A stretch of 64,000 nucleotides of DNA from Xiphophorus maculatus (lineage: Eukaryota; Chordata; Actinopteri; Cyprinodontiformes; Poeciliidae): positions 26,504,288 through 26,568,287 of the forward strand of contig NC_036464.1 in the NCBI RefSeq assembly GCF_002775205.1, read 5' to 3'. Made by a program: the position numbers and the translations under genes. Positions 52,150-64,000 of this stretch are shown here, piece by piece; position 1 is the stretch's first letter; every line of letters starts with the position of its first letter. The notes below the pieces were generated by a model that made no database searches, had not been told where the DNA came from, and was given only the letters and a program-made list of their open reading frames with translations.

Positions 52150-52345
52150 GCAGTTGGTACCACTGTTAACTTGCAGCAAGAAGGTTCTGGGTTCGAATCC
52201 CAGCCTGAGGTGTTTCTGCCTGGAGTCTGCATGTTCTCCCCATGCATGCATGGCTTCTCTCCATGTACTCCTGCTTTCTCCAAAAACATGACTGTTGGGT
52301 CAATTGGTTTCTCTAAATTTCCCTAGGTGTGGTCATTTGTTCTGT
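52150..52345 (+). mobile_element. tRNA-derived SINE, 5' part
   Basis: GTGCAGTTGGTACCACTGTT (A-box-like) and GGGTTCGAATCCCAG (B-box) followed by GGAGTCTGCATGTTCTCC; plus-strand relative of 37989-38330. Not a functional tRNA: the cloverleaf does not close and SINE body follows. Confidence 0.7.
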
Positions 52346-52689
52346 GTGTCTATGATGCTCTGACTAGCAAGAAAAAGAGAGTATAAAAAACTGTTGGATG
52401 AGAATAGGACTAGTAACTCCTAGTTATTTGGAAACGTTTTCCATGTCTTAAAATGTTCATAGGTTCATTGACAGCATCTGTTCAGTAGACGGCAGTAGAG
52501 AAGACTGCAGTCTTAAAAGAACTGGTTAGAAATCAGTCATCAGCATTATTTAATAATCAAGTCATGTGTTTCAATACTTGTGTGAACATGCAACAATAAG
52601 CAGAAAAGTTTTGTTGAACTTTCACAGTGGACAAATATGATGAGTAACGAGTTTTTCTGAAGTCCTGCTGTATCTGATTTTCTATTTTC

Positions 52690-52960
52690 TCCAGGCTCCG
52701 TCCACAGTTTCAGGGCAAAGCAAAGAGTTCAGGTTAGAGTTAGTCAGGGTGGCCCCTTGTCACTGATCCTGTTTCTGATGCTCTTAGACAGGATCTTAAC
52801 GCACATCCTTACTTTTAGGATTTGGACATCAGACCAACCAGTCGCTGCTCATTGCACAATCCTTGCTTATCTGGATGCCAGAAGACACATATGTTCAGAC
52901 GCTTTAGTTGAATTAATCCCAAACCATCAGGTTCAACAATAACTGAACCATCTGGGCCTA
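52690..52960 (+). mobile_element. LINE reverse transcriptase fragment
   Basis: The frame reads RVSQGGPLSLILFLMLLDRI, a decayed form of the RQGCPLSP-LF...DRI reverse transcriptase block. Probably the same LINE type as 44500-44990. Confidence 0.55.
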
Positions 52961-53079
52961 AAAACAGCATCTACCCTTGTAGCTCCTGGATTTTATTTTC
53001 ATCTGGAGAACCAGTTTTGTCTGTCAATAGTCAAATTTTGTTGGCTGACAAAGGTCTAAAGACATGCACTTTTATTGTC

Positions 53080-54065
53080 AAACAGTTTTATTGAGGAATC
53101 AGACATGAAAATTGAAACATCAACAATACAAATGTGTCCTCTTTTTGATGTGAACATAAAACATAAAGACAATACAAAATCAAAAGAAACAAAAGTGACA
53201 TAAATAAACAGGGACATTCTCAAGACCCACACACCTCCTCTTTCCCTAGGACTTCTATCTTATCACACCGAGAATCAAATCAAATTCTCTTCAAATAAAG
53301 TTATCAATATATTGCCGAAGGGGTTGCCAAGTTCTATTGAATGGCTTTAAATTATTTGCTAATGAGAACCATATTCTTTCCAGATGAGAGGGCCTTACCA
53401 GTTCCTCCAGCCACAATTTATCCGATGGAACCTCTGAATTTTTCCAAAACATCAACACTAGTTTTTTTTCCTATGATAAAGGCATAAGATAAAAAATTGT
53501 TGTTGGTATTTATTAAATTGAGAAAGCTGAACAGAAACTCCGAGTACAATGGGTCTAGCCTCAACTCTGTACGGAATATATTTGATAAAGTTTTGAATAT
53601 GCCAGACCAAAATGGAGTTCATTTTGTACACAAAGAGTAAGAATGGAGAAGTGTGGCTTCTTCAATATGGCATTTGTCACACAGTGGGGATGTTAGGGAA
53701 AATTTTACGTAACTTCACCTTACAGTAATGAAGCTTGTGAATGATTTTAAATTGAATAAGACGGTGTCTAGAATTGGCAGAACATTTGTGAATATTCTCT
53801 AGCAGCCTTCCAGAGTTCGTCACTTATCTCCTTTCCTAATTCCTGCTCCCAGCCTGTTCTAAGGCCCTGCATGAGCGGCGAGGATCTGGATAATAACAGG
53901 ATGTAAATCTGGGAGATTAGATGTCCTTCCCCATCATCCAGCTTCAAGAGTTCATCAAATTCATTAGGTATTATATTCTCTAAAGTGGGCATGTGTTTTT
54001 TGACATATGCTCTGACCTGTAGGTATCTAAAAATGATTAAGACGTGGAGTTTTTTATTTTGGTTT
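53080..54065 (-). mobile_element. L1/Tx1-like LINE 3' end
   Basis: The minus strand encodes broken C-terminal ORF2-type sequence: ELWKAAREYSQMF, RHRLIQFKIIHKLHYCKVKL, a CDKCH zinc-knuckle-like motif with ATLLHS after it, then VLWHIQNF-like and IYLFLCLYHRKK-like blocks, then 3' sequence near 53080-53200. The block order fits the tail of L1-clade LINEs. Confidence 0.65.
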
Positions 54066-54386
54066 TGCTCTTCCTCACCTCAGTAGCAGAGCAGTGGCTG
54101 CTCTACTGCACATAAGACCCCTGTCTGTCTCTTGCTCCATCTTACCATCATTCACTAACAAGATAACAGGATTCTTAAACTTCTCTTCAGGCAGACACTG
54201 ACCCCAATCTGGAGGAAGACTGACGTCCAGTAATGACAATCAACCAACACCGTATAGATAAATGCTCTCATCTGAAAGTGAGTCGGAGTTTTTGCTTTAT
54301 GGTTGAAAGTGAGCATCAAGTGTGAAAACCTTGGTTTTTGACTTTCACATCTTGTCTATCAAGTGAGATGGGATTGGACAGGCATC

Positions 54387-54418
54387 AGGTGCTGACCAGG
54401 TGTTCCTGGTCAGCACCT
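54387..54418. other. Perfect 14-bp hairpin
   Basis: AGGTGCTGACCAGG (54387-54400), loop TGTT, then the exact complement 54405-54418. GC-rich against an AT-rich background. No U-tract or gene context assigns a role. Confidence 0.85.
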
Positions 54419-55132
54419 CGCTATGTTTAAGTCAACAGCTCACCACATTTTTGGCTGATTTCTATCTTAGATTCCATCTACTCTGGGTGTAGTTTTGTTT
54501 GATTGGGTTAGTTGGGTTCACTTTGCTCCTGACCTGACCACCATACATCGTTTGCATATTACTCAGAAACATTCATACCCCACACCAATACTTTAATGAG
54601 CCCTACCGGCCATAAATCAGTTGTTTTGGTTTGTATTTCGGGTATAAATGAAGTAAAAAAATAACCATCAATTGATTGATGTAATTATAATTTTTTCCAT
54701 TGGACGGCGCTAAATCCCCGCACAGTAAATAGTTGAGTTGGAATTTCTACAATACATTATATGCAATAAGGACCAATAAAAGCAAAGTTATTATAGAAAA
54801 CAATTAAATGAAGATATTACAATAATTTTTTCCTATTTTTTCGTAACGGAAGTGTAATTCATAATCTATTTTTTCTCGAAACGAGAGAAGTTTGAGACGA
54901 TCAAATTTCTTGTTTTAAACTCATATATTAAAATGTTTATATCAATATGTAACTTTTGGGTTGTTAGGAACACAGGAAAAGTCGGAAATATCCACAGTTT
55001 GAGATCTGCACTCGTATCTGTAACCAATTAACAGCGAAATAGCAGCTTCGAGAACTAGCGCAGGGTTTTGTTTTTTTTTTCTGAGGAGGAGCACCCAAAC
55101 GCATCACTGGCGACTGCAGAAGAAAAGCAAAG

Positions 55133-58100
55133 ATGGAGGACAGCTCTTCAAAACAGATGCCCGAAAACCTGGACGACCCTCCGAACAGCCGTCTGTTCGT
55201 GGTCACCAGTCGGTCTGTAACTGAAGACGAGCTTCGGGAGAGTTTTTCGAAGTTTGGGGAGGTTCAAGGGGTCTGGCTGGTCAAAGACAAGCAGACAAAG
55301 GAGCCCAAAGGCGTCTCATATGTGAAGTTCGCTAAGTCGTCACAGGCCTGCATAGCCATGGAAGAAATGCACGGAAAAGTGCTGCAGGAGGGGACTAAAC
55401 CGATAAAGGTACGACTAAAGGGCTGGTAATAACGGAGAAGTTATTAATATTATCTGTCGATGTTAATATGTAAGTAAATTCGGTTAAAGCTGTGGCTAAC
55501 ATGCTAGTGGCTAACCCGATAACAGCTAACGTGTTACTATCATGTTAGCTATTATTAACCCTCTGATGAGTAAGTGTTTTGTTTTTTTTGACCCGGTGAG
55601 GTCATTTCTTTGCAATATCTTTGCAATGTAAAGTTTTCATATTTCAGGTATTCCTCAAAAATCATGTTACTGATATTATCCAATAATTTTTTTTTAATTT
55701 CCCTTTTACAAATTTTAAGAAATAGCACTTTTTAAATTACTACCCCATTCTTCCGTTAGTCGGTCAATAGCTCTGTGGTTTCATTGAGATTTCTTCTTTT
55801 TTTTAAATCAAAAATTCATTCCTGCTATTTTTGGAGGAAAATAGTTTGTTTTGAACAGTTGTCCCTTCTTGTTTTGGATCTATATTTTGTCAAAAATATA
55901 GATTTTTGGCAATATTCTTTGTATTTTTGCCATTTTGTTATGATGCATAGCCATAACAACAGGGTGGTTTACAACAGGGAGCAGCTGATCAACACTGGAA
56001 AAGCTGAAATAATACCACAGCTGAAGCCAGAAAACCCAGAGGAGTTGAAAAGGAGGCGTTGTGGATGCAGAGCAGGAGCAAAAAACAAGATTTTGGATTT
56101 GCTTTATGCTAATGTCAAGGATGCATGTCTCCAAACCAAGACCTCCTATGGGGAAATCTGACCATAGACTTGTTGTTCTATGTTCTGAATTCAAACCTCT
56201 GGTGAAGAGGCTACCTATTAGGAAGATGGCTGTTAGGAAATGGTCACAGGAAGCAGAAGAGGCCCTCCAAGTTTGTTGCAACTGATTGGACTACTCTCTG
56301 CCAGCCACATGTAGATGACATCAGTGCCATGAATGAGTGTGTGACTGACTATGTAAACTTCTGTGTGGACAGCAACATCCTTACCAGAACAGTGAAATGC
56401 TTCCAGAATAACAAACCCTTTATCACCAGTGACTTAAAGAGGAGTATACAGAAGCAGCTCAAAGTCAAGATTAGAGACTGCAAGGAGAAGTACGAGAATA
56501 ATCTGGAGAATAAACTGCAGAGGAACAATATCAGAGATGTGTGGTCCTGGATGAAAAAGATCACAGGGTTCAAGCAAAATGAGGATCAGATTGATGGAAG
56601 CCTTTACAGAACAAATGAGCTGAACACATTTTTCAACAGGTTCAGTTCAGGAACAGTTTCATCATCATCATCCTCTCCTGTCCTCTACCATACAGACATC
56701 CCACCTTCCTCTGACCCACAGCTTTCCTGTCAAACCTCAGATGTCCTATCTTCTACCTCAGTTATGAACTCTTCTGCTTCCCCAAGTTTGTATTCAACCA
56801 AGTCAGGAGATGCTGCTGCTCCCTTTGCCTCCCCCTCCCATTTTCTGTATCTAGAAGTTTTGAAACGGCAGCTGAAGAGACTGGATCAGAGCAAGGCTGA
56901 CCATCCCCACCATCTGGGGATGGTGTCAGCCCCAGAGTCCTGAACGAATGACAACAAAGTTTTGCTTTGTCTTAATTTATGAATATGATTTATCAGACTA
57001 TAATATGGATGTTGTTTTGTGTGTTTTTTTAGGTGTTTATAGCACAGTCACGAGGATCAGCCAGACACAGAGACGTTGAGGATGAAGAGCTGACCAGGAT
57101 CTTCATCATGATTCCCAAAACTTTCACAGAGGAGGATCTAAAAAACACATTCAGAGTAACTACTCTGTTACAATATCATTTTGTCATTCATTTTAAAATG
57201 TAAAACAAATACAGTGAAATATTTCAAGTCTTTTTTTAAGAGTACACAGATAAATCGGCCCCAATTTCCTTTGTTTTGGTGGATCAGTGATTGGCCAATA
57301 CTTAGATGTGAAACTGATATTATCTTCCTCTACAAAGGAATGAAGACCACAGAAAACTCAGGTTTTTAAGAAAGTGGCTGCTAATCAATTAATTGTTAAT
57401 CAATAAGACCAATCAACTTTAGATTACCTTGCATACCTGTTCAGAATATTAGAGCAGCATTTGTTTCATTTCTGTCCCACGACTGTTTTCCTTCTCTGTA
57501 CGTCTTCCAGGAGTACGGAGATATTGAATATTGCATCCTCATCAGAAACAAGGTCACAGGTGAAAGCAAAGGCCTTGGCTACGTGCGTTACTACAAACCC
57601 TCTCAAGCTGCCCTCGCCATCGAGAACTGTGACAAATGTGAGTCTGTGCCGGGTCGGTCCACTGGTTCAGGTTGTAGTGTGGAATTTATCACTTGAGGAG
57701 AAGCTTTGGAAATGTTCATAACAATAGACTTCATGAATTTGAACCTCAGCCAATGTCTTGTTGGTTAAATACAAAAACTGTGGTACCGTCTCCAGCTTAC
57801 AGGGCCATCCTGGCTGAACCACGCAGTAAAAATAACTCCTCCGAAGATTACTCTGCAGGAGGGGTGAGGGGGGGAGATTACAGCTCCAGTGACTCCATGA
57901 ACCAGTACCCCATCGTCACCCGTATGCACTTTAAAAACACATGGAATCAAGCATTTGAAATATGAACTTTTTTTCTGTTTCTTACCTTGTTTCTGTTTTT
58001 TTGTACTACAGCTGATCAAGGGAACTACTCCATGATGGACTACCGCCAAAGCGAGTTCACCCGCTCTCTAATGATGTCCACGCGGGCCGCGCTCACCCAG

Positions 58101-61100
58101 GAGCAGATCTTTGCTCTGTTTGACCTCATCCCAGGCATGGAGTACTGTGAGCTTCACAGGGACTCGTACGGTATGAGCAAAGGTAGTTGCTCCCACTGTA
58201 GATTAATTCTGTTTTGTGTTTTATCAGGTCTGATACAGATTGTTCTCACCTTTCTAATGACCTTTGGCGGCAAATGGAGGTCGATGCATGGTCGAGTTAG
58301 TGAGCAGTTGTGAAGTGGGGGGTGGAAGGGACTCTTTGTTACATAGCTTGAAAACTTTGAGTTACAATATAATGGTTTCACAATGTCGTCATGTTTACAC
58401 AAAATGTTGGTTTAAGAACAGCATAAACTATGTTGTATAATAAGTAAAAATATTCAGTCCCTCCAGTGTTTTGCAATTGTGGAATTTCATGCAAAATCAA
58501 CAGATCCCCACATTTTTTCTCACTAATGTGTAATTGTGAGTTTATTGCAAAATTTCTGAAAAATTTCTGGTTAAACATTAGTTTAAGTGACTAACTCCCA
58601 CCTGCAGGTGGCAGTATATCTTGTACTACACTGATGCTTCTTTATGTGAACTTATAGTCTGTGATTAATGTGGCGCGTAATAAAATGAAGTTATTTAAGT
58701 TCTTTAAAGAGTGAAAATGTTTGTGTCCAAACAGTCCATTTTTTTCCCCTTTTCTTTATAGGTTTTAGTGGCTATAGTGGCCTTTATTTGCAAGTAATTG
58801 ACAGGAAAGTGGATAGTGAGAGAAGGGGTAGGACATGTGGCAAAGGTCGCCAGGCCGGGAATCGAACCTGTGACAGCCGCGTCGAGGACTAAGGCCTCCA
58901 TATGTGGGTTGTGCTTAATCCCTGTGCCACCACAGCACCTCTTTTTTTTGACTTTTTTTAATGTGAAAATTTAGAAGTGGTGTAATGCGGAAAAAAATAA
59001 ATACATTTTGCAAATAATTCTAAAGGAGCACCACAAAAACAGTGATTTTGACTGCAAAAAAATTAAGTGCAAAATCCTGGAGGGACTGAATATACCACAG
59101 ACCCATCAGACTATTATTATTATTATTGAAAAGTCACTAATATCAGTAACTTTATCAGTAAGTGAAACACATTATATAGATTATTTACAAACAGATGTTT
59201 GCAATATGTTATTTTTGTTTATTATGATTGTTCACCTTCAGATAATGAAAATATCACATTTACATATCAGAACAAAAAAACTAAAGTATTTTAAAAACAG
59301 AAATGTGGTCATACATCTCAGTAAAATAACTTCCAACTATTGGAAGAGTATGATAGGAAAGTCTATAAGCTGTTTAAAACCTTGATGCTGGTAACTGGGC
59401 CGGTTAGGACCAAACCCTGGCTTTGATGATGTCATCACACATGGCAGGTCAGGTGTCTTGGATCAGTTTGTTAGCAGATATGAATGGGGACTAAACAAAT
59501 CTGTTCAGGAAAGCTTCACGGAAACATTTTCATATAAAGCAGAAGTTTTGGTGTCAGCAGTTTGGGTTGGTTCTGATTGGAGATCATTTTAATTGGGCTC
59601 CTCCGTGTGCCTCCAGGTCACGCTCTGATTCGCTACAATAATCTCGGATCAGCAATTTATGCCAAAGAGAAGCTGAACGGCTTTGAGTATCCACCTGGCA
59701 ACCGAATTCAAGTGACTTTTTACGAAGATGGAGAGAGGTACTAAACACACACACACACACACACACCACATTGCTTACGGTAGCTTTGGATGTTTTAGAG
59801 ACACTGTCAGTAGTCTTTCTAATAAACAGTCAATTGGCAGAGCCTTGAAAATGTTTTCACACCTCTTGTACGTCATCACATTTCGTTTCTTTACAACCAC
59901 AAACTTCAGTGTGTCAGTAGTGGTATGTTAAGCAGTACAATGCAGTTGAAACCAGAATTGTACATACATCCAATTAAAAAAAAGTCTGAAGTTAAGTCAG
60001 ACCAAACTTTTCTTCTTTTAGGTCACTTAGAAATAACAAAAGTATTTCTATTTGCTAGTGCCACAATGATGACAGAATGTGTCAGAGATTTATTTATTGA
60101 TGCCTTCAAAATCAGAAGTTTACATACAGAATGCTTACTGTCTCTAAACAATGAGGCCAAGCCCAGGTGATGATGCCGTGGCAGCACAAAGTTTTGACAA
60201 GTTAACTGACACGTTTGAGTTAATTGGAGTCACGCTTGTAGTTGTATTTGAAGGCCACATCACAAATACGCGGGTTTGTTTCTGACACAACGGAAAGCCA
60301 GAAGAAATCAGCCAAGATATGACGTCAGTTCTTTGGAGAAAATGTGGGCAGGTCTGAAAAAGCGTGTGACACTGCAGAGACCCACAAAATGGACTCAGTT
60401 CCACCAATTCTGTCAGGACAAACCAGAATTCCAGCAAGCCGAGAAGCTTGAGGAAGGAAACCCAAAAGGTTTGATCAGAGTCGTACAGTTCAAAGTCAAT
60501 ACTACCAAATACTGAGGAAATGTATGTAAACTTCTGATTCTGACAAGATTAATAAATACATCTGTCATATCCTTTCTGTCATCATTGCGACATTTAGTAA
60601 GTAGAAATAAATTAGGTAATTTCGACTAACCTAAAATAAGAGGAGTTACAGTAGGTCAGATTTAACTTCAGACAGAGAAAAAGAGAAAAAAATTCTTACT
60701 GGGTGTATGTAAATTTATAGTCTCAACCATACCTGGGGGGGATCAGACATTGTTATCAATCTGTTCAGGAAATATATTACAAATCAAAATCTGAGAAGTG
60801 TAAACCCCTTTACTCTGATGCAGCAAAATCAAATCTAGTGTCGCATGTCCTCCACCTTCTCTCATCACCCATCAAATCAGAAGTTATGTATTTAATCAAC
60901 TGAGTCTGTCTGGTTGTCATATAATGTTTTCAGAGGTTGTATTAAAAGGTGATTCTACAAACATTCGAAAATGAAGACGGACTGACCTGTCGTAGAATTA
61001 GGTTAATTAATATGTAATATTGATATGACCTGCAATAAATGTAACTCAAAGTGTCACAAAGTATTAGAGATCCTGAATGCATTGTACTATATTGCAATAA

Positions 61101-63129
61101 CACCAAAATTATGGCATTATTACAATTATTCAATTATGGCAAAAAAATTCAGTCTGATTGGTTAATGTTGTTTCTTAGCAACTAAATGAGAACTTGACTG
61201 ATAGGAGGTAGCGGAAGAGCGTCTGAGTGCTAGTAACATTGTTTGTGTGCAGCCCTGCAGGCCGGATGGCCTCTCAGTTTGTTACAGCCCAGATCCTCTC
61301 CTCAGTGTGGAACGGAGCCTCCAGCAGTATGATCAAACCCACTGTGAGTTTGTTCACTTCCTGTTCTCCTTCCAGCTCCTCCTATTGCAAATACATTCCT
61401 TCACATGACCAAATAGGACCCCAGTTGTAATTAACAGATTTTTGCTTAAAAAAAAAAAATATATATATATATATATATATGTAATGAATTGGTTCCTTCA
61501 GAATTTCACAATTGTTTTTGTAATTGTTTTTTTTTTTCTTACAGTCAAAATCACAGTTTTTGTGGTGCTACTTTAGAAATATTTGCAAGGAATTTTGTGA
61601 TATTAACACTTATGTGTGAAAATAAGTGGGGCTTTTTGTTATTCACCATATTGACTCAACATCCAGGTAGTGTAGAAGAAATGTGAAATACTGCCACCTA
61701 TGGATGGACAGTAAATCAATTTTATCTTTAATAAAATTTTCTTGCTTTGAAGATTTAGTTTAGCAAAATTTGGATTTTTTTTGTTCACCAATCCTCTTTA
61801 GTCAACCCAAGAACTACCAACTCTGATTCCAGGTCATGTGAAGGACTGATTGAAATAAAGCAACTTTTAAAGATATTTTCTGTCATTTGTAAAAAAATAA
61901 ATAAATTAAATAAAATAATTCAAGGGGAAAAAAATGTATTAAAATCGTAAGTCAGATTTCAATCTGATTTGATTATAGCTGGAACACATATATTCCAGCC
62001 ATACTGCCACATGCAGGTGGGAGGTAGCATCTCTTAAACCTAACGTTTTTAGTAAAACTAACATTTCCCACCCAGATGTGTGAAAATGCGTCTCTCTCCA
62101 CCAGGGGTACTCGTCTGTCTCCCAGATGTCTCGCGTTCAGACGGACGTCACCCTGCCGCCTCTCAAGAAGCTCGCTCCATCCGACAGTAAGGCCAAAGAG
62201 CGCCTCTTTGTTGTCTTCAACCCCTCCCCGCTGCCGCTCGACGTGCTGGAGGACGTCTTCTGGTAAACGTCGTCACTCCACTCCGTCGCCATGTTTCTGT
62301 GTTATCCCACAGCTAAAACATGCCTGCTAATGTCCGTGTCTCTGCAGTCGCTTCGGTTCCCTGATCGAGGTCCATTTGGTTCCTGGAAGGAAGGTTGGAT
62401 ACATGAAATATGCTGACAAGCAGGTGAGTCTCTCAGGAATGAATGAATAAAGTCAAGTTTATTTGTATAGCACATTTCATCAACAATTCAAAGTGCTTTA
62501 GATCATAAAAAGTTTTTAATCCTGGAAATGTTCTTCAGGTGGTAAAAGACTGACTTTGTAATTGTCTTTATGTGGCTCTGAATGTTCAGGTCAGATTTCA
62601 TCACAACACCCAGATTTCAGCCTGATCTCTAGTTTCCTGCTGTAATAACTAAAACAAAGATAAAAACTTCGGTGTTGTTTCTGTTCAGCTGAAGAAAGTT
62701 ATTTCACATCCTTATGTTGATTTGTTCTAAGCATCTGTTCAGTGCTTGGTTGGATTCAGAGTTAATTAGTTACATGTAATGTAATGTGTGTATCATCTGT
62801 GTAATTATGGTAACTTTTTTTCTCCTGCCAGCACAACGTGAGCTGGCAGGAGAATGTAGAGAAATGGGAGTCCCAGAATTGAGCCTTGGGTTACCACATG
62901 TGATTTCTGTCTGCTCTGATGAGAAGTTACCTACTGACACACAGACAGAAGTGTGAAGCCTGGTGGGTAGGAGTTGGTGTGAGTTTCACTCATGTGTCTT
63001 TGTGCATCTCAGTGTGCAGATGAGGCCATGGCCGTGCTCCACGGTCGGATCGTCAACGGAGTGAAGATGAAGGTGATGCTGGCTGATCCTCCGCGGGAGG
63101 AGTCTCACAAGCGGGCGCGGACCTACTAG
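55133..63129 (+). CDS. rbm45: RBM45, RNA-binding motif protein 45
   Basis: Neural RNA-binding protein with four RRMs, mainly nuclear, linked to ALS/FTLD inclusions in human. Exons: 55133-55408, 57033-57155, 57511-57637, 57796-57921, 58012-58182, 59617-59737, 61253-61343, 62105-62262, 62348-62423, 63013-63129; 1386 nt, 461 aa (human about 476), all phases closed. RRM1 starts [20 protein letters not shown] (about residue 19), with GVSYVKF; RRM2 [16 protein letters not shown] (about 113), with GLGYVRY; RRM3 is atypical, [20 protein letters not shown] with [23 protein letters not shown]4 [20 protein letters not shown] with VGYMKY and [16 protein letters not shown] at the end, where the basic tail serves as NLS. 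The ATG follows GCAAAG and is first in the exon. Introns contain a LINE, a SINE and a Tc1 element. In exon 5 a donor is chosen at 58182/58183 (AAAG|GTAG); TACG|GTATGA at 58170 is an in-phase alternative. Confidence 0.96.
55930..56945 (+). mobile_element. LINE ORF2 fragment in RBM45 intron 1
   Basis: Broken frames read [10 protein letters not shown] (end of an endonuclease domain), then [56 protein letters not shown] and [12 protein letters not shown]. These are the ordered blocks between endonuclease and reverse transcriptase in abundant teleost L2/CR1-type LINEs. Sense orientation to RBM45; both ends missing. Confidence 0.85.
58755..58945 (-). mobile_element. tRNA-derived SINE in RBM45 intron 5
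   Basis: Minus-strand head GGCACAGGGATTAAGCACAA, GGTTCGATTCCCGG (B box) and a downstream body CCACATGTCCTACCCC shared with 21845-22080. Too diverged for a tRNA gene. Confidence 0.65.
59943..60729. mobile_element. Sleeping-Beauty/Tdr1-like Tc1 element, decayed
   Basis: Left end CAGTTGAAACCAGAATTGTACATACAT, right end ATGTATGTAAATTTATAGTCTCAAC-like in inverted orientation; these match salmonid/zebrafish Tc1 TIRs. Inner copies (GAAGTTTACATACAGAATG; ATGTATGTAAACTTCTG) mark the IR/DR structure. The remaining transposase (60290-60515) keeps only WAGLKKRV and FKVNTTKY-type C-terminal blocks. About 790 bp, internally deleted, in RBM45 intron 6. Confidence 0.8.
61457..61480. repeat. (TA)n microsatellite
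   Basis: About 24 bases of AT dinucleotide following poly-A in RBM45 intron 7. Confidence 0.9.
62445..62820 (-). mobile_element. L2-like LINE fragment in RBM45 intron 9
   Basis: Minus strand ends AAAGCACTTTGAATTGTTGA ... AAATGTGCTATACAAATAAA, the same 3' terminus as 23690-24102; it is followed inward by sequence similar to 32150-32350 with the middle deleted. Confidence 0.7.
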
Positions 63130-63204
63130 ACCAGAACTGGCAGGTAAGGGTTACATTTTAAGGAACATAAGCCAACGATGCCTAAATGTTGTACACACTT
63201 CTAC

Positions 63205-63632
63205 AGGGTTTCCCACAGAAAACTTGCTAAGCCTGGTGGTAGGAGCGCCAGGGCAGTCACCCTGTGGCCAACCATGTTTTTGAGTTTTTTTTTGTTTTTT
63301 TTTCAATTTACAGGAAATTTTAAAATATGAGTAGGTAATTATGTATTGTTGGAATATATTATTAGCAATGCCTAAACACCAACTGTAAAATCTTAAAAGG
63401 CAAACAAAAAACAGTTGTTTCAGTCACTTCATACTAATTAAAGTGTCCAAAATGTATTGGTCCTTTATCCATGACATGTCACTTTATTTGCTGAAGTTCT
63501 TGGCATGTAGACCAGTACAAGACTGGCAGTGGTTCCGGAAACCTATTACAACAAAACAATTCTTAGCCTGGTGGGGGCACAAGTCAAGCCTAGTAGCCTG
63601 CCAGGCTTCTAAAACTCTGGGGGAAACCCTGT
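63205..63632. mobile_element. MITE with CAGGGTTTCCC termini
   Basis: ACAGGGTTTCCCACAG at the left and GGGGGAAACCCTGT at the right form terminal inverted repeats; each end also carries a copy of GCCTGGTGG/GGCAGGC-type subterminal sequence. No target duplication could be recognised, and the interior is noncoding. Lies just after the RBM45 stop, possibly in a 3' UTR intron. Confidence 0.65.
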
Positions 63633-63639
63633 ATCTAAC

Positions 63640-64000
63640 ACCTCAGATCATTTCTCATGGTATTGTAGTTAGAATTGTGTGCATGAGTTTCATATAGGGC
63701 TGGGCGATAAGGATTAAAAATAAAATCCAGTTAAAAAAAAAATTTCTTTCAAACCAGATCCATTTTTTAATTTTAACCTTTTTTTGTTGTTGTCTTTCTT
63801 TTTTAGGCTTTTTAAAATGATTATTATTTTGCTCTCCCTTTTCTAAAATAGAAATGACAAAAGATATTTTCAAAAAGTGGATTTATTTCAATCATCCCTT
63901 CTGTGAGTTGTATGTCTGAGCATCAGGGCCAGGCTATGAGAATGTTTGATTAGATCACAGAATGCGGTCATAATATTAGCAGAACCCCCCAGAAAAAAAA
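63640..64000. other. Region downstream of RBM45
   Basis: Contains GGGCTGGGCGATAAGG (start of another common fish repeat, near 63698) and poly-T/A runs. No poly(A) site for RBM45 can be assigned with confidence in the window. Confidence 0.4.

Noticed and set aside
52150-52215. Possible tRNA genes (also 38265-38325, 58850-58920, 21935-22010)
   Set aside because: A- and B-box-like sequences are present but the arms do not pair properly and SINE bodies follow.

Overview
The window is vertebrate nuclear DNA, almost certainly from a teleost fish. Genes are split by short GT-AG introns, the background is AT-rich, and repeats include Tc1-like elements, hAT-type MITEs, tRNA-derived SINEs, L2/L1-like LINE pieces and (CA)n tracts. 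Species cannot be fixed from the sequence. There are no prokaryotic features, CRISPR arrays or credible tRNA/rRNA genes.

Layout. (1) 403-1124 (+): last four coding exons of CDC5L. (2) 1441-10080 (-): complete SUPT3H (SAGA subunit Spt3), convergent with CDC5L. (3) 9887-14706 (+): a compact, divergent runt-domain transcription factor gene ending in the RUNX signature VWRPY. Its first coding exon lies inside a SUPT3H intron, while SUPT3H's first coding exon and likely promoter lie inside its first intron, so the two genes are interlocked. This matches the 'fourth runt gene' reported from Fugu (FrRUNT) and is the most interesting object here. (4) 14.7-25 kb: repeat-rich intergenic DNA with a young non-autonomous LTR retrotransposon (16158-18346, minus-oriented, 4-bp TSD) that landed at the donor edge of an unidentified exon-like block. 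(5) 28145-33099 (+): an alpha-type connexin whose coding region is split by five introns, with a candidate TATA promoter near 25024. (6) 33.2-46.2 kb: gene-free, filled with MITE, SINE, Tc1 and LINE relics. (7) 46543-46963 (-): somatic-type cytochrome c (cycs), with a noncoding first exon and a CRE/C-EBP/E-box cluster near 48.33 kb. (8) 48.5-54.9 kb: repeats, including an L1-like LINE 3' end and an 82-bp palindrome. (9) 55133-63129 (+): complete RBM45 (four RRMs), carrying LINE, SINE and Sleeping-Beauty-like insertions in its introns.

The genes do not form a pathway. CDC5L (spliceosome), SUPT3H (chromatin/transcription), runt (development), connexin (gap junction), cytochrome c (respiration/apoptosis) and RBM45 (RNA binding) are neighbours by synteny. 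CDC5L-SUPT3H-runt matches the order CDC5L-SUPT3H-RUNX2 on human 6p21. Exons were joined by splice consensus, reading phase and similarity to remembered families; every complete CDS given closes in a single reading frame.
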